The position numbers and the translations under genes were made by a program. 64,000 nucleotides of DNA. Source: an uncultured Cohaesibacter sp. (lineage in GTDB: Bacteria > Pseudomonadota > Alphaproteobacteria > Rhizobiales > Cohaesibacteraceae). The DNA lies in NCBI RefSeq assembly GCF_963667045.1, contig NZ_OY762934.1:3737501-3801500 (forward strand), read 5' to 3'. Position 1 is the first letter of the stretch. Every line of letters begins with the position of its first letter. The notes beneath the pieces were generated by a model, which was not told where the DNA came from, ran no database searches, and saw only the letters and a list, made by a program, of their open reading frames with translations. Positions 35,611 to 44,026 of this stretch are shown here, one piece after another.

Positions 35611-36540
35611 ATGTCAGGAAAAGTCGCTGTCGTCGGCAGCAATATGGTCGATCTGATCACCTATGTAACCCGCATGCCCGGGCCCGGTGAAACGCTGGAA
35701 GCGCCGTCTTTCAGCCTCGGCTGTGGTGGCAAGGGCGCCAATCAGGCTGTGGCTGCGGCCAAGCTGGGGGCAGACGTGATGATGGTCACGCGGGTTGGCG
35801 ATGACATCTTTGCCGACAACACCATCAACAATCTGGAAAAGCTGGGCATCGATACGCGCCATGTGGTTCGGGTTCCGGGCACGTCTTCCGGTGTGGCGCC
35901 GATTTTTGTCGAGGAATCCGGCGAAAACAGCATTCTGATCGTCAAGGGTGCCAACGAGTATCTGACCCCCGACGAGGTTGACAAGGCGGCGGAGGACCTC
36001 AAGCAGTGCGATCTCATCGTCATGCAGCTGGAAGTGCCGCTGGAGACGATCTATCACACCATCGCCTTTGGCGCCAAGCATGGTATTCCCACCTTGCTGA
36101 ACCCGGCCCCGGCACAACCCGGCCTCGACGCCTCGCGCATCACCGACGTGACCTATCTGGTGCCCAACGAAAGCGAGCTGGAGCTTCTCACCGGCATGAA
36201 GGTCGTTGATGAAGACAGCGCCGAGGCGGCAGCGCGCAGCCTGATGGCCAAGGGGATCAAGACGGTCATCGTGACGCTGGGCTCGAAGGGGGCGTTGCTG
36301 GTCACCAGCGAAGGCCGCAAGCATTTTGCTCCGATCTCGGTGACGCCGAAGGATACGACCGGGGCAGGTGACGCCTTCATTGGCTGTTTTGCCCATTTCT
36401 ACACCAGGGACAAGGAGCTTGATGGGGCGCTGTCGATGGCTGTTCGCTATGCCGCCGATTCCATCACGCGTCCGGGAACGCAGAAGTCCTACGCCACAGG
36501 CAAGGAATTCGAGGCCTTCTGCGCTACCTTGAAAGAATAA
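35611..36540 (+). CDS. deoK: Deoxyribokinase (ribokinase family)
   Basis: 309 residues, PfkB/ribokinase family. It phosphorylates 2-deoxy-D-ribose at O5 with ATP, giving the substrate of the DeoC encoded at the start of the operon. Motifs: N-terminal SNMVDLITYVTRMPGPGETL, GCGGKGANQAVAAAKLGA, and the C-terminal DTTGAGDAFIGCF with catalytic Asp254. The SNMVDLITY start and the TSSGVAPIFV segment match the enterobacterial deoxyribokinase DeoK better than RbsK. AAGGGAAGAG precedes the start. It is the last gene of the operon, before a strong terminator. Confidence 0.88.
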   Translation: MSGKVAVVGSNMVDLITYVTRMPGPGETLEAPSFSLGCGGKGANQAVAAAKLGADVMMVTRVGDDIFADNTINNLEKLGIDTRHVVRVPGTSSGVAPIFVEESGENSILIVKGANEYLTPDEVDKAAEDLKQCDLIVMQLEVPLETIYHTIAFGAKHGIPTLLNPAPAQPGLDASRITDVTYLVPNESELELLTGMKVVDEDSAEAAARSLMAKGIKTVIVTLGSKGALLVTSEGRKHFAPISVTPKDTTGAGDAFIGCFAHFYTRDKELDGALSMAVRYAADSITRPGTQKSYATGKEFEAFCATLKE

Positions 36541-36573
36541 AAGAATAGAGGAAGCCACAAGCGACTTCGACTG

Positions 36574-36635
36574 AGCCAGTATCTGCGCCCAGATCCTCCG
36601 ATAGGCGGAAACCGGGTGCCGGACACTGGCTTTTT
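36574..36635 (+). terminator. Strong intrinsic terminator after deoK
   Basis: AGCCAGT (36574-36580) pairs with ACTGGCT (36625-36631). Imperfect pairing continues inward (GCGCCC with GGGTGC), and TTTTT ends the structure. It sits 34 bases after the deoK stop and ends the deoxyribose operon. Confidence 0.75.
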
Positions 36636-36755
36636 GTTTGGAAGGTTTGATCGAGATCGGGCCTGCTTTCTGATTGTTAGCGCCGTTAACGCAATGACTA
36701 CGTAATTGTGCCATAGTGGGTTTCTACTTTTGGACACGAGGGGGCAGGCATTGCC

Positions 36756-38318
36756 ATGTCTGTGAAAGAGTTTCTCAAAAGATATGCCGAGATTGCCTTG
36801 GTGCTTGCTGCTGCAGGTGGTACCTGGATCGCCGGGTCTCAGCTGGATATTTTCGAGTGGTTTCACCAATTTTCCCGAGCACACGAGGACTATGAAATCG
36901 ACGAGATTATCTGGGGTATCCTCTGCTTCGGGGTTGCGTCCGGCTTCTTTGCCTATCGCTATCAGGAGAAGCAGCGTCAGGAAATCGAGCGTCGCATTCA
37001 GGCTGAAGATGATCTTGAATGGCTATCCAAACACGATAGTCTGACGCGTTTGCCCAATCGACGTTTTCTGCAGAAAGTGCTCGATTCAAAGCCCTGTGGT
37101 GACTTTATCGAGAAACACGACCGGTTTGGCATACTCGCCTTCGACCTCAACGGTTTCAAGAAGGCGAATGATCTTCTTGGTCACAAGGCCGGCGATGCCA
37201 TTCTCAAGCAGGTTTCCCGCCGGATTCAGTCGGCAAATGGTGTAAAACTGGCGTTTCGACTTGGTGGCGACGAGTTTCTTGCCTTTGTCGATTTTCCCAA
37301 GCACACTGATCCGGTGGAATTTGCGTCTGACATGGCCAAGGGGATTTGCCGGCCGATCAATGTTGACGGGTCGATGCAGTTAGTTGGAGTGAGTATCGGT
37401 CTGTGCATTCTTGGCGAAGATGCAGACACTCTGGCCGATGCCATTCATTTTGCCGATCTGGCTATGTATCAAGCAAAGCGGTCGCGTGCCGTTCAGGTTG
37501 TTCATTATGAGCCCGACATGTTGATCACCAATATCGCGCGGGCGCAGCTGGAAAAGGATCTCATCAGAGCGATTTCTGCTAAAGAGATCAAACCTTATTA
37601 TCAACCGTTGATCGATCTGGAATCCGGGGAGATCTGTGGCTTTGAGGCTCTTGCCCGGTGGTACAGAAAGGGGCACGGATTTGTGTCGCCGATGGAGTTC
37701 ATCGCTGTTGCCGAGGAAATTGGTCTGATAACGGAACTGTCTGACCACTTGTTGCGGACCGCTTGTCTTGATGCCAGGAAATGGCCGGATCATGTCGCCC
37801 TGTCCTTCAACATTTCGCCGCTGCAACTGGCTGACCCGCAGCTGGGTTTGCGGATCCTCAAGTTGCTCAACGAAGTGGATTTCCCGGCCAGTCGTCTGGA
37901 GCTGGAAATCACGGAATCTGCGCTGATCAATGAGCTGAATACGGCGACCGGGATCATCAAACAGATGCACCAGCTCGGCATTCGCATTTCGCTTGATGAT
38001 TTCGGCACGGGCTATTCAAATCTTTCGCAGCTGTCGCAGCTGGAATTCAACAAGATCAAGATTGACCGCAGCTTCATCGACAGCTTCCAGCGCGATGACA
38101 AGCGGATGAAGATTGTCAAAAGCATGCTGGCGCTCGGGTCATCGCTGGGGATGGAAATGACTGCGGAAGGCGTGGAAACGGGCGCCCAGCTCGACAAGCT
38201 CAAGGAGTTGGGTTGTAATCGCGGCCAGGGGTATTATCTGGGAACACCTGCGAATAGTGATGAAACACTTCGGCTGCTCAAGTCCCATTCTGCCCAGCAT
38301 GTCAAGCAGGTCGGCTAG
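36756..38318 (+). CDS. GGDEF-EAL cyclic-di-GMP protein, membrane anchored
   Basis: 520 residues. The N-terminal part has two membrane segments (about 10-28 and 50-68), then a short helical linker. Next come a GGDEF diguanylate cyclase domain (about 90-250) with the intact motif GGDEF at 170-174 and an EAL phosphodiesterase domain (about 265-510) with intact EAL at 297-299, plus DDFGTGYSNLSQL. Both enzymes could be active: the first makes cyclic-di-GMP from GTP, the second cleaves it to pGpG. No sensory domain beyond the membrane part. It is a single gene between two terminated operons, so it is independently expressed. Confidence 0.95.
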   Translation: MSVKEFLKRYAEIALVLAAAGGTWIAGSQLDIFEWFHQFSRAHEDYEIDEIIWGILCFGVASGFFAYRYQEKQRQEIERRIQAEDDLEWLSKHDSLTRLPNRRFLQKVLDSKPCGDFIEKHDRFGILAFDLNGFKKANDLLGHKAGDAILKQVSRRIQSANGVKLAFRLGGDEFLAFVDFPKHTDPVEFASDMAKGICRPINVDGSMQLVGVSIGLCILGEDADTLADAIHFADLAMYQAKRSRAVQVVHYEPDMLITNIARAQLEKDLIRAISAKEIKPYYQPLIDLESGEICGFEALARWYRKGHGFVSPMEFIAVAEEIGLITELSDHLLRTACLDARKWPDHVALSFNISPLQLADPQLGLRILKLLNEVDFPASRLELEITESALINELNTATGIIKQMHQLGIRISLDDFGTGYSNLSQLSQLEFNKIKIDRSFIDSFQRDDKRMKIVKSMLALGSSLGMEMTAEGVETGAQLDKLKELGCNRGQGYYLGTPANSDETLRLLKSHSAQHVKQVG

Positions 38319-38531
38319 ACCTCCGGAAAGCCTGCTTGCGATGTCATGACGCTGTGCTTCTCCCTGCGCGGGCGATACTGTCTTTGCTTGCGCCCGGATT
38401 GTCTGGTGTAAACTTCTGTTGTCTCAACAATTTTGTGGCGTGCAGACCTTCGCTTACCTAGTATCGCTTGGTATGTGCCATCACCGGTCTTGACGGCGCG
38501 GTGATTTGATGTCGGCAAAAGGGGAGATCCG

Positions 38532-39014
38532 ATGAACCAGATGACCAGAACGACCATCACACTGGATGCTGAACTGACCGAGGCGCTCGACAGCTATATT
38601 GCCCGCTCAGGGGCGTCGAACCGGTCGGAGGCCATTCGCGATCTGGTGCGGCGCGGGCTCAATAGTATGCCCGCAGAAAAGCCGTCTGCATCCTGTATCG
38701 GTGTTGTCTCCTGCACCGTGGACCAGACCATCATAGGTCTTGAGAAGAAAATACGGGCTGGTCGCCAGGATCGTCACGAGCAGGTTCTCTTCTCTACCAG
38801 CATTCCCATCGATCATGACCAGAGTTTTGATGTCTCTGTGCTGCTGGCAACGGTGGAGCAGGTTAATGATTATGCCCAGACACTATTTCTGGAACGGGGA
38901 ATCAAGCACGGATCGACTTCGCTGGCACCTGTCGAGAAGAATATCCAGAGCCATTCCCATGCCAATGAACGCGCCAAGGATCATGTGCATCTGAAGGTCA
39001 GAGAGAGCTTCTGA
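38532..39014 (+). CDS. nikR: NikR-family regulator lacking the canonical nickel ligands
   Basis: 160 residues. An N-terminal ribbon-helix-helix (MTRTTITLDAELTEALD...NRSEAIRDLVRRGL) and an ACT-like C-terminal domain align without gaps to Escherichia coli NikR at an offset of three residues. At that offset the four nickel ligands (His76, His87, His89, Cys95) fall on Gln79, Ser90, Pro92 and Ser98. The protein instead has Cys55 and Cys61 and a tail longer than usual with His141, His143, His151 and His153 that could bind metal differently. The next operon has a perfect NikR operator. It is therefore a DNA-binding repressor with probably altered metal sensing. The alignment was made by eye. Confidence 0.85.
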   Translation: MNQMTRTTITLDAELTEALDSYIARSGASNRSEAIRDLVRRGLNSMPAEKPSASCIGVVSCTVDQTIIGLEKKIRAGRQDRHEQVLFSTSIPIDHDQSFDVSVLLATVEQVNDYAQTLFLERGIKHGSTSLAPVEKNIQSHSHANERAKDHVHLKVRESF

Positions 39015-39102
39015 GGCATTTCTCCACAATCAGACTCCAGTTTTCTGCGGCTGGGCGGTTTTCTGCCGCGACGGGCCGTTTCAGACTTTCGAGTACAATA
39101 TA

Positions 39103-39132
39103 AGTATGATATTTTCGTTGAAAAATCATACT
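39103..39132. promoter_or_regulatory. NikR operator
   Basis: GTATGA (39104-39109) and TCATAC (39126-39131) are separated by exactly 16 bases, the published NikR operator consensus GTATGA-N16-TCATAC. One more matching base pair lies at each outer side and one just inside. It ends 13 bases before the binding-protein start at 39145 and just downstream of a TACAAT box (39094-39099), so binding would block transcription. Confidence 0.88.
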
Positions 39133-39144
39133 TTGGAGTCCGAG

Positions 39145-40710
39145 ATGCTGCGTTCCCTGCTGCTTGCCTCAAGCCTTGCCACCCTTTTGTGTGTTTCTCC
39201 AGTGGTTGCTGCGCCGCCGCTGGTGTTGGCGGTCGGAGGGGAACCGGAGGCCGGATTTGATCCGATCATGGGGTGGGGCCGCTATGGCAATCCGCTGTTT
39301 CAGGCAACCTTGCTCAAGCTCGATGCCAATCTCGAGATGGTCGGGGATCTGGCGACAAGCTGGACCCTGTCCGAGGATCGCCTGACCTGGACCATCTCCT
39401 TGCGCCAAGACGCGAAATTCTCCGATGGATCGCCGCTGACGGCTGAGGATGTTGCCTTCACCTTCAACACCGCCCGCGATGCAGGTGGCCTTACCGACAT
39501 GACCATCCTCAAGGAAGCGCGGGCTGTTGGCCGCTTCAAGGTTGAACTGGAACTCAAGAAGCCGCAGATCACCTTCTCCTCACATCTTGTGGCGCTGGGT
39601 ATCGTTCCCAAGGATCACTATGGCGCGGACTATGCCCGCCACCCGATGGGGGCGGGGCCGTTCAAGCTGGTGGAATGGCGGGAAGGCGAGCAGCTGATTG
39701 TCGAGCCGAACCCTTACTGGCACGGTGGTGCCATTTCCTTCCCGCGGGTGACCTTCATCTTTGGGGACGAAGCTGTGGCGCTCAATCTGGCGCGGTCGGG
39801 AGCGGCACAACTGGTTGCCGTACCACCGACCGATGCTGACATGGTGCCCACTGGCATGCATGTGACCCATGTCCAGACCGTAGACAATCGCGGCGTGATG
39901 TTCCCCATGCAGCCCGCAGGAGGCACGACGGACACCGGAGCTCCAATCGGCAATGACGTGACGGCAGACCGGGCTATCCGCGTTGCCATCAATCAGGGGC
40001 TGGACCGGGAGGCTCTGGTTGCGCTGGCGCTCAATGGCCAGGGCACGCCAGCCTATGGCCCAGTGGACGGGTTGCCTTGGGACAACCCCGATGCTCATGT
40101 GGCGGGGCATGATGTTGCCGCAGCAAAGGCGACGCTGGAAGCTGCTGGCTGGAAGGATGAAAACGGCGACGGGGTGCGTGAAAAGGATGGGGTGGAAGCG
40201 CGGTTCCCGCTGGTCTATCCCTCGTCGGATTCCCTGCGGCAGGCGCTGGCGCTCGGCTTTGCTGAACAGCTGCGGACGCTTGGCATCATCGCCGAACCGG
40301 TCGGTGCCAGCTGGGATGCCCTTGCCGGGCAAATGCATTCCAGCGCCGTTGTCTTTGGCTGGGGTGCGCATGATCCGTCTGAGATCTATGCCCTTTATCA
40401 CGGCTCTTTTGCCGGAGTGGACTGGTATAACCCCGGCTTCTACCGCAATCCGGTTGTCGATGCCCATCTGGACGCGGCGCAAGGTTCCGCTGATTTTGCT
40501 TCCTCCTTGCCGGAATGGAAGGCCGCCCAGTGGGATGGCACTACCGGATTCGGGGCAAAGGGTGATGCGTCATGGGCGTGGATGGTCAATATCGTCCATT
40601 CTTACTGGATCAGTGACTGCCTGGACATCGGCCCGTTGCAGATCGAGCCGCATGGTCATGGCTATCCTATCACACAGGGACTGCCATCCTGGAAATGGAC
40701 CTGCCAATGA
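39145..40710 (+). CDS. NikA-like ABC transporter periplasmic binding protein (nickel/peptide class)
   Basis: 521 residues from ATG 39145 (GGAG 6 bases upstream). The upstream in-frame ATG at 39106 lies inside the operator and is rejected. Signal peptide about 1-23 (ending VVAAPP). It has the family-5 extracellular solute-binding pattern: LDANLEMVGDLATSWTLSEDRLTWTISLRQDAKFSDG, AEDVAFTFNTAR and MGAGPFKLVEW. The C-terminus carries a His-rich HGHGY. Combined with the NikR operator this suggests uptake of nickel or a nickel chelate; oligopeptide uptake is the alternative for this family. First gene of a five-gene operon. Confidence 0.85.
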   Translation: MLRSLLLASSLATLLCVSPVVAAPPLVLAVGGEPEAGFDPIMGWGRYGNPLFQATLLKLDANLEMVGDLATSWTLSEDRLTWTISLRQDAKFSDGSPLTAEDVAFTFNTARDAGGLTDMTILKEARAVGRFKVELELKKPQITFSSHLVALGIVPKDHYGADYARHPMGAGPFKLVEWREGEQLIVEPNPYWHGGAISFPRVTFIFGDEAVALNLARSGAAQLVAVPPTDADMVPTGMHVTHVQTVDNRGVMFPMQPAGGTTDTGAPIGNDVTADRAIRVAINQGLDREALVALALNGQGTPAYGPVDGLPWDNPDAHVAGHDVAAAKATLEAAGWKDENGDGVREKDGVEARFPLVYPSSDSLRQALALGFAEQLRTLGIIAEPVGASWDALAGQMHSSAVVFGWGAHDPSEIYALYHGSFAGVDWYNPGFYRNPVVDAHLDAAQGSADFASSLPEWKAAQWDGTTGFGAKGDASWAWMVNIVHSYWISDCLDIGPLQIEPHGHGYPITQGLPSWKWTCQ

Positions 40711-41771
40711 AACGGTCGGGTTGGTTGATCCGGTTTTTTCTTGAGAGGGTGCAGCGCCTGCTGTGGCTTTTGCCACTGGCGATGGTGGGGCTGTTCACGC
40801 TCATCAGGATCGCGCCGGTTGATCCTGTGCAGGCCTATGTGGGCGCGCGTGTGGCCCTTGTCGGACCGGAGCAGCGGCAGGCGATTGCAAAGGCCTGGGG
40901 GCTCAATGACCCCATCCCCGAGCAGTTTCTGCGCTGGCTGGGACATCTGGTCCGGGGCGACCTGGGCGACAGCATGCTGTTCAACGCGCCGGTGAGCGAC
41001 GTGATCATGGCGCGCTGGCCTGCCTCCCTTTCGCTGATCGGGGCTGCCTTCGTGCTGGCGTTTGTCGTCGGCACCTCGCTGGGGCTGATTGCCGCTGCCT
41101 ACAAGGGGCGCTGGCCAGACCGGATCATCCGGGCCTTTGCCGTCACCCTTGCGGTCAGTCCGGGTTTCTGGCTGGCGTTGCTCTTCATTGCCCTTTTTGC
41201 GGTTTCCCTTGGCTGGTTGCCAGCCTGCTGTTCCGCTCCCCCCGGTCTGACCCTTGGCGAGGTAACATGGGGTGAGCGGCTGCGCCATCTCATCCTGCCA
41301 GCGGCAACGGTGTCGATTGTCGGTATCGCACCGCTGATCATGCATACGCGGGCGCGGGCTGGGGGCTTTCTGGAAGGGGCGGCCGCTCGGCATCTCAAGG
41401 CCCATGGCGCGCGGGATTTGCCGCTGCTGATCGGGCCCGGTTTGCGCCATGCCCTTGGTCCGGCACTGACGGTGCATCTGGCCGGTGCCGGTGAACTGAT
41501 CGGCGGGTCGGTGCTGGCTGAAAGCATCTTTTCATGGCCCGGGCTGGGCGAGGCAACCGTTCGTGCTGCCAAGGGGGGCGATGCCCCGTTGCTGATGGGC
41601 GTTGCCCTTGCGACGCTGGCGATGGTTTTCATCGGCAATCTTCTGGCCGATCTGGCCGCTCACCTGCTTGATCCACGGTTGCGCAACAGGCCACTGGGCG
41701 AGGCCCGGCGGCGGCGTTGGGGGCTCTCGCATGAGAGCGGGTCAGCAAACATGACCGGAGGGCAGCCATGA
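40707..41771 (+). CDS. ABC transporter permease, NikB/DppB type
   Basis: 354 residues, ATG overlapping the previous stop (ATGA). It is a six-helix inner-membrane permease of the DppB/NikB group: a basic N-terminus and first helix (LLWLLPLAMVGLFTLIRIAPVDP), the AWGLNDPIPEQFLRWLGHLVRGDLGDSM segment typical of this group, and the EAA-like coupling region near ARHLKAHGARDL. It pairs with the next permease. The C-terminal 20 residues after the last helix are polar. Confidence 0.92.
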   Translation: MKRSGWLIRFFLERVQRLLWLLPLAMVGLFTLIRIAPVDPVQAYVGARVALVGPEQRQAIAKAWGLNDPIPEQFLRWLGHLVRGDLGDSMLFNAPVSDVIMARWPASLSLIGAAFVLAFVVGTSLGLIAAAYKGRWPDRIIRAFAVTLAVSPGFWLALLFIALFAVSLGWLPACCSAPPGLTLGEVTWGERLRHLILPAATVSIVGIAPLIMHTRARAGGFLEGAAARHLKAHGARDLPLLIGPGLRHALGPALTVHLAGAGELIGGSVLAESIFSWPGLGEATVRAAKGGDAPLLMGVALATLAMVFIGNLLADLAAHLLDPRLRNRPLGEARRRRWGLSHESGSANMTGGQP

Positions 41772-42655
41772 CCGATCTTGTGCAGGACGTTGCTCTGGCT
41801 GAAGAGCCTTCCTTCCCCTCCGGATCCGCCAAACGGTCGCGCCTGTCGGTGCGGCGGCGCGCCATGCTGAGTGGTGCTGTTGCCCTGACGCTGGTTCTTG
41901 GGGTTCTGATCGTTGCTGCCTTCATCCCTGCCGATACGCTGCATGTGAACCCGGCAACCCGCATGCTTGCTCCATCGTTGCAGCATCTGTTCGGCACAGA
42001 TCTGCTTGGTCGGGACATGCTGGTGCGTACTACGCTGGCGCTCGGCCAATCGGTGGGGATCGGACTGTTCGCAGCAGTAGTGTCGACTGCGCTGTCGGTG
42101 ATGCTGGGCCTCGTTGCCAGCGTTAACCGGGTGGCGGACCGGATTGTCGGGGTGGCGACCGAGCTGTTTCTGGGCCTTCCTCATTTTGTGCTGCTGATGC
42201 TGGTGGCCTATGCTGCCGGAGGCGGCGTGCGCGGTGTGATCCTTGCGGTTGGGCTGACCCATTGGCCTCGCCTTGCCCGGGTGCTGCGCCACGAAGCGCA
42301 AAGGGTGATGGCCTCGGATTATGTTGCCGTCTCCCGCGGGCTGGGCAGGCATCCGCTGTGGGTCGCGCGGCGGCATCTGCTGCCCCATCTCATTCCGCAG
42401 ATCGTGGCCGGGTTCGTACTGATCTTCCCCCACGCAATCCTGCACGAGGCCGGTCTTTCTTTCCTCGGGTTGGGTGTGCCACCGCATCTGCCATCGATCG
42501 GGGTGATCCTGTCGGAATCCCTGCGGGCGCTCGGGTCCGGGCTGTGGTGGCTCGCCTTCTTCCCCGGTCTGGGGTTGCTGTTGGTTGCGTTGTCTTTCGA
42601 GGTTTTCGGTGAATCCCTGCGTCGGGCGACCGATCCGGATGAAGGAGTGGCCTGA
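41768..42655 (+). CDS. ABC transporter permease, NikC/DppC type
   Basis: 295 residues, start overlapping the previous stop (ATGA). A cytoplasmic N-terminal stretch of about 35 residues, a first helix, then the DppC-family block HLFGTDLLGRDMLVRTTLALGQSVGIGLFAAVV, the coupling segment YVAVSRGLGRHPLWVARRHLLPHL and GLSFLGLGVPPHLPSIGVIL near the end. Second pore subunit of the importer. It is followed immediately by the first ATPase (stop and start share a base). Confidence 0.93.
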   Translation: MTDLVQDVALAEEPSFPSGSAKRSRLSVRRRAMLSGAVALTLVLGVLIVAAFIPADTLHVNPATRMLAPSLQHLFGTDLLGRDMLVRTTLALGQSVGIGLFAAVVSTALSVMLGLVASVNRVADRIVGVATELFLGLPHFVLLMLVAYAAGGGVRGVILAVGLTHWPRLARVLRHEAQRVMASDYVAVSRGLGRHPLWVARRHLLPHLIPQIVAGFVLIFPHAILHEAGLSFLGLGVPPHLPSIGVILSESLRALGSGLWWLAFFPGLGLLLVALSFEVFGESLRRATDPDEGVA

Positions 42656-43398
42656 TGCTCAAGGTCAGCAAGCTGTCGGTCCGTTTTCGCCAGCATGATG
42701 GTAGCCGACTGGCACCCATCGAGGATGTCTCTTTCACGCTCGGGCGCGGGGAGTTGGTTGGGCTGGTGGGCGGTTCCGGGGCAGGCAAAAGCCTGATCGC
42801 CGAAGCGCTGATCGGTACTCTGCCACGGAATGCGGAAGTGTCCGGAGCGGTTACGCTGAACGGTGCTGTCCCGCCAAGAGGGGCAATCGCGCTGGCACCG
42901 CAAGGGCGGGATGCGCTCGATCCCCTCGCGCCTTCCGGGCGGCAGGTGGCTCGCTTTGCCCGGCTTGCCGGTGTCTCCTGTGATGTACCGCAATTGTTTG
43001 CCAATCTTGGCCTTCCACCCTCCACCGTCAGGCTCTGGCCGCATGAACTCTCCGGCGGCATGGCCAAGCGCGTGCTGGTGGCAACGGCACTTGCTACCGG
43101 GGCGGACTATCTCATCGCTGACGAACCGACCGTGGGGCTCGATGGCGCCAGTGCCGACCGGATCATGGCGATGCTGGCCGATCTTGCCGCAAGCGGCCGT
43201 GCCGTTCTGGTGATCAGCCACGATCTGGTGCGGCTGGCCAGAGTGGCGCGCCGCATGGTGATCCTTGAAGAGGGCAGGCAGGTTGAAGTGGCCGATGCCG
43301 CCGCCTTTGCCGGAGACCGACTGGTTCATCCTTTTTCCCGAGCGCTCTGGCAGGCCCAGACCTGGGAGCATTTTGCATCGGAGGAGGAAGCATGCTGA
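42655..43398 (+). CDS. ABC transporter ATPase, NikD/DppD type
   Basis: 247 residues, its A of ATG shared with the previous stop. Walker A GGSGAGKS (about 41-48), Q-loop in APQGRDALDPL, signature LSGGMAKRV, Walker B YLIADEPTVGLD and the switch His in VISHD are all present. It is shorter than the usual NikD/DppD (about 255-330) because the C-terminal oligopeptide-transporter extension is missing. Cytoplasmic motor subunit, working with the second ATPase. Confidence 0.92.
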   Translation: MLKVSKLSVRFRQHDGSRLAPIEDVSFTLGRGELVGLVGGSGAGKSLIAEALIGTLPRNAEVSGAVTLNGAVPPRGAIALAPQGRDALDPLAPSGRQVARFARLAGVSCDVPQLFANLGLPPSTVRLWPHELSGGMAKRVLVATALATGADYLIADEPTVGLDGASADRIMAMLADLAASGRAVLVISHDLVRLARVARRMVILEEGRQVEVADAAAFAGDRLVHPFSRALWQAQTWEHFASEEEAC

Positions 43399-44003
43399 GT
43401 GCTGAAGGGCTGGTGCACGGATTTGGCGCAGCACCCGTGCTCGACCATGTCGCCCTCACCGTGAAGCCGGGAGACCGGGTTGGCATTGCCGGGCCGTCCG
43501 GCGTTGGCAAGACCACGCTCGGGCGCATTCTGGCCGGTCAGACGGCCCCTCATGCCGGGACGGTTCGCTGGGACGGCAAACCACTGAGCGACCACCGGGG
43601 CGCGTCACCGGTACAGCTTGCGCCGCAGTCGCCGGAGCTGGCGGTTGATCCACGTTGGACCATTGCCGAGGTTCTGGACAATGGCGGGGCAGTGGATGGC
43701 GCGGTTTTGGCTGCGCTTGGTATCCAGCCTGCCTGGGGACGGCGCCGCAGCCGCGAACTGTCCGGTGGGGAGCTGGCGCGGGTCTCCCTTGCCCGGCTGT
43801 TTCTGCCGACCACCCGGGTTCTCATCTGTGACGAGATCACGGCGCAGCTGGATGCACTGGCCGCACGGCAGATCTGGTCGGCGCTATTGCCTCTGGTTAC
43901 CGAACGGGATATCGCCCTCATCGTCATCAGTCACGAGGATCGCCTGCGCTCGGCCGTTTGCACGCAGAACTTCACCCTGAAAGGAGGACGGCTGGTCGGC
44001 TGA
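43392..44003 (+). CDS. ABC transporter ATPase, NikE/DppF type, short
   Basis: 203 residues, overlapping the previous gene by 7 bases. Walker A GPSGVGKTT (about 35-43), Q-loop in LAPQSPELAVDP, signature LSGGELARV, Walker B LICDEITAQLD and VISHED are intact, so it should hydrolyse ATP. At 203 residues it is clearly shorter than typical NikE/DppF (about 260-330). The reading frame is not broken, so it is a compact form rather than a truncation by mutation. Last gene of the operon; the convergent oxidase genes end 23 bases later. Confidence 0.9.
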   Translation: MLSAEGLVHGFGAAPVLDHVALTVKPGDRVGIAGPSGVGKTTLGRILAGQTAPHAGTVRWDGKPLSDHRGASPVQLAPQSPELAVDPRWTIAEVLDNGGAVDGAVLAALGIQPAWGRRRSRELSGGELARVSLARLFLPTTRVLICDEITAQLDALAARQIWSALLPLVTERDIALIVISHEDRLRSAVCTQNFTLKGGRLVG

Positions 44004-44026
44004 CCCGTCGTTGCCGCAGGACAGGT

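Noticed and set aside
36674-36688. GTTA-N7-TAAC before the GGDEF-EAL gene, possibly a DeoR-like site
   Set aside because: Only four bases match on each side and the TGTTAGAA half site is missing; likely chance.
39106-39144. Upstream in-frame ATG for the NikA-like gene
   Set aside because: It lies inside the NikR operator and adds a hydrophilic stretch before a good signal peptide; ATG 39145 has a ribosome binding site.
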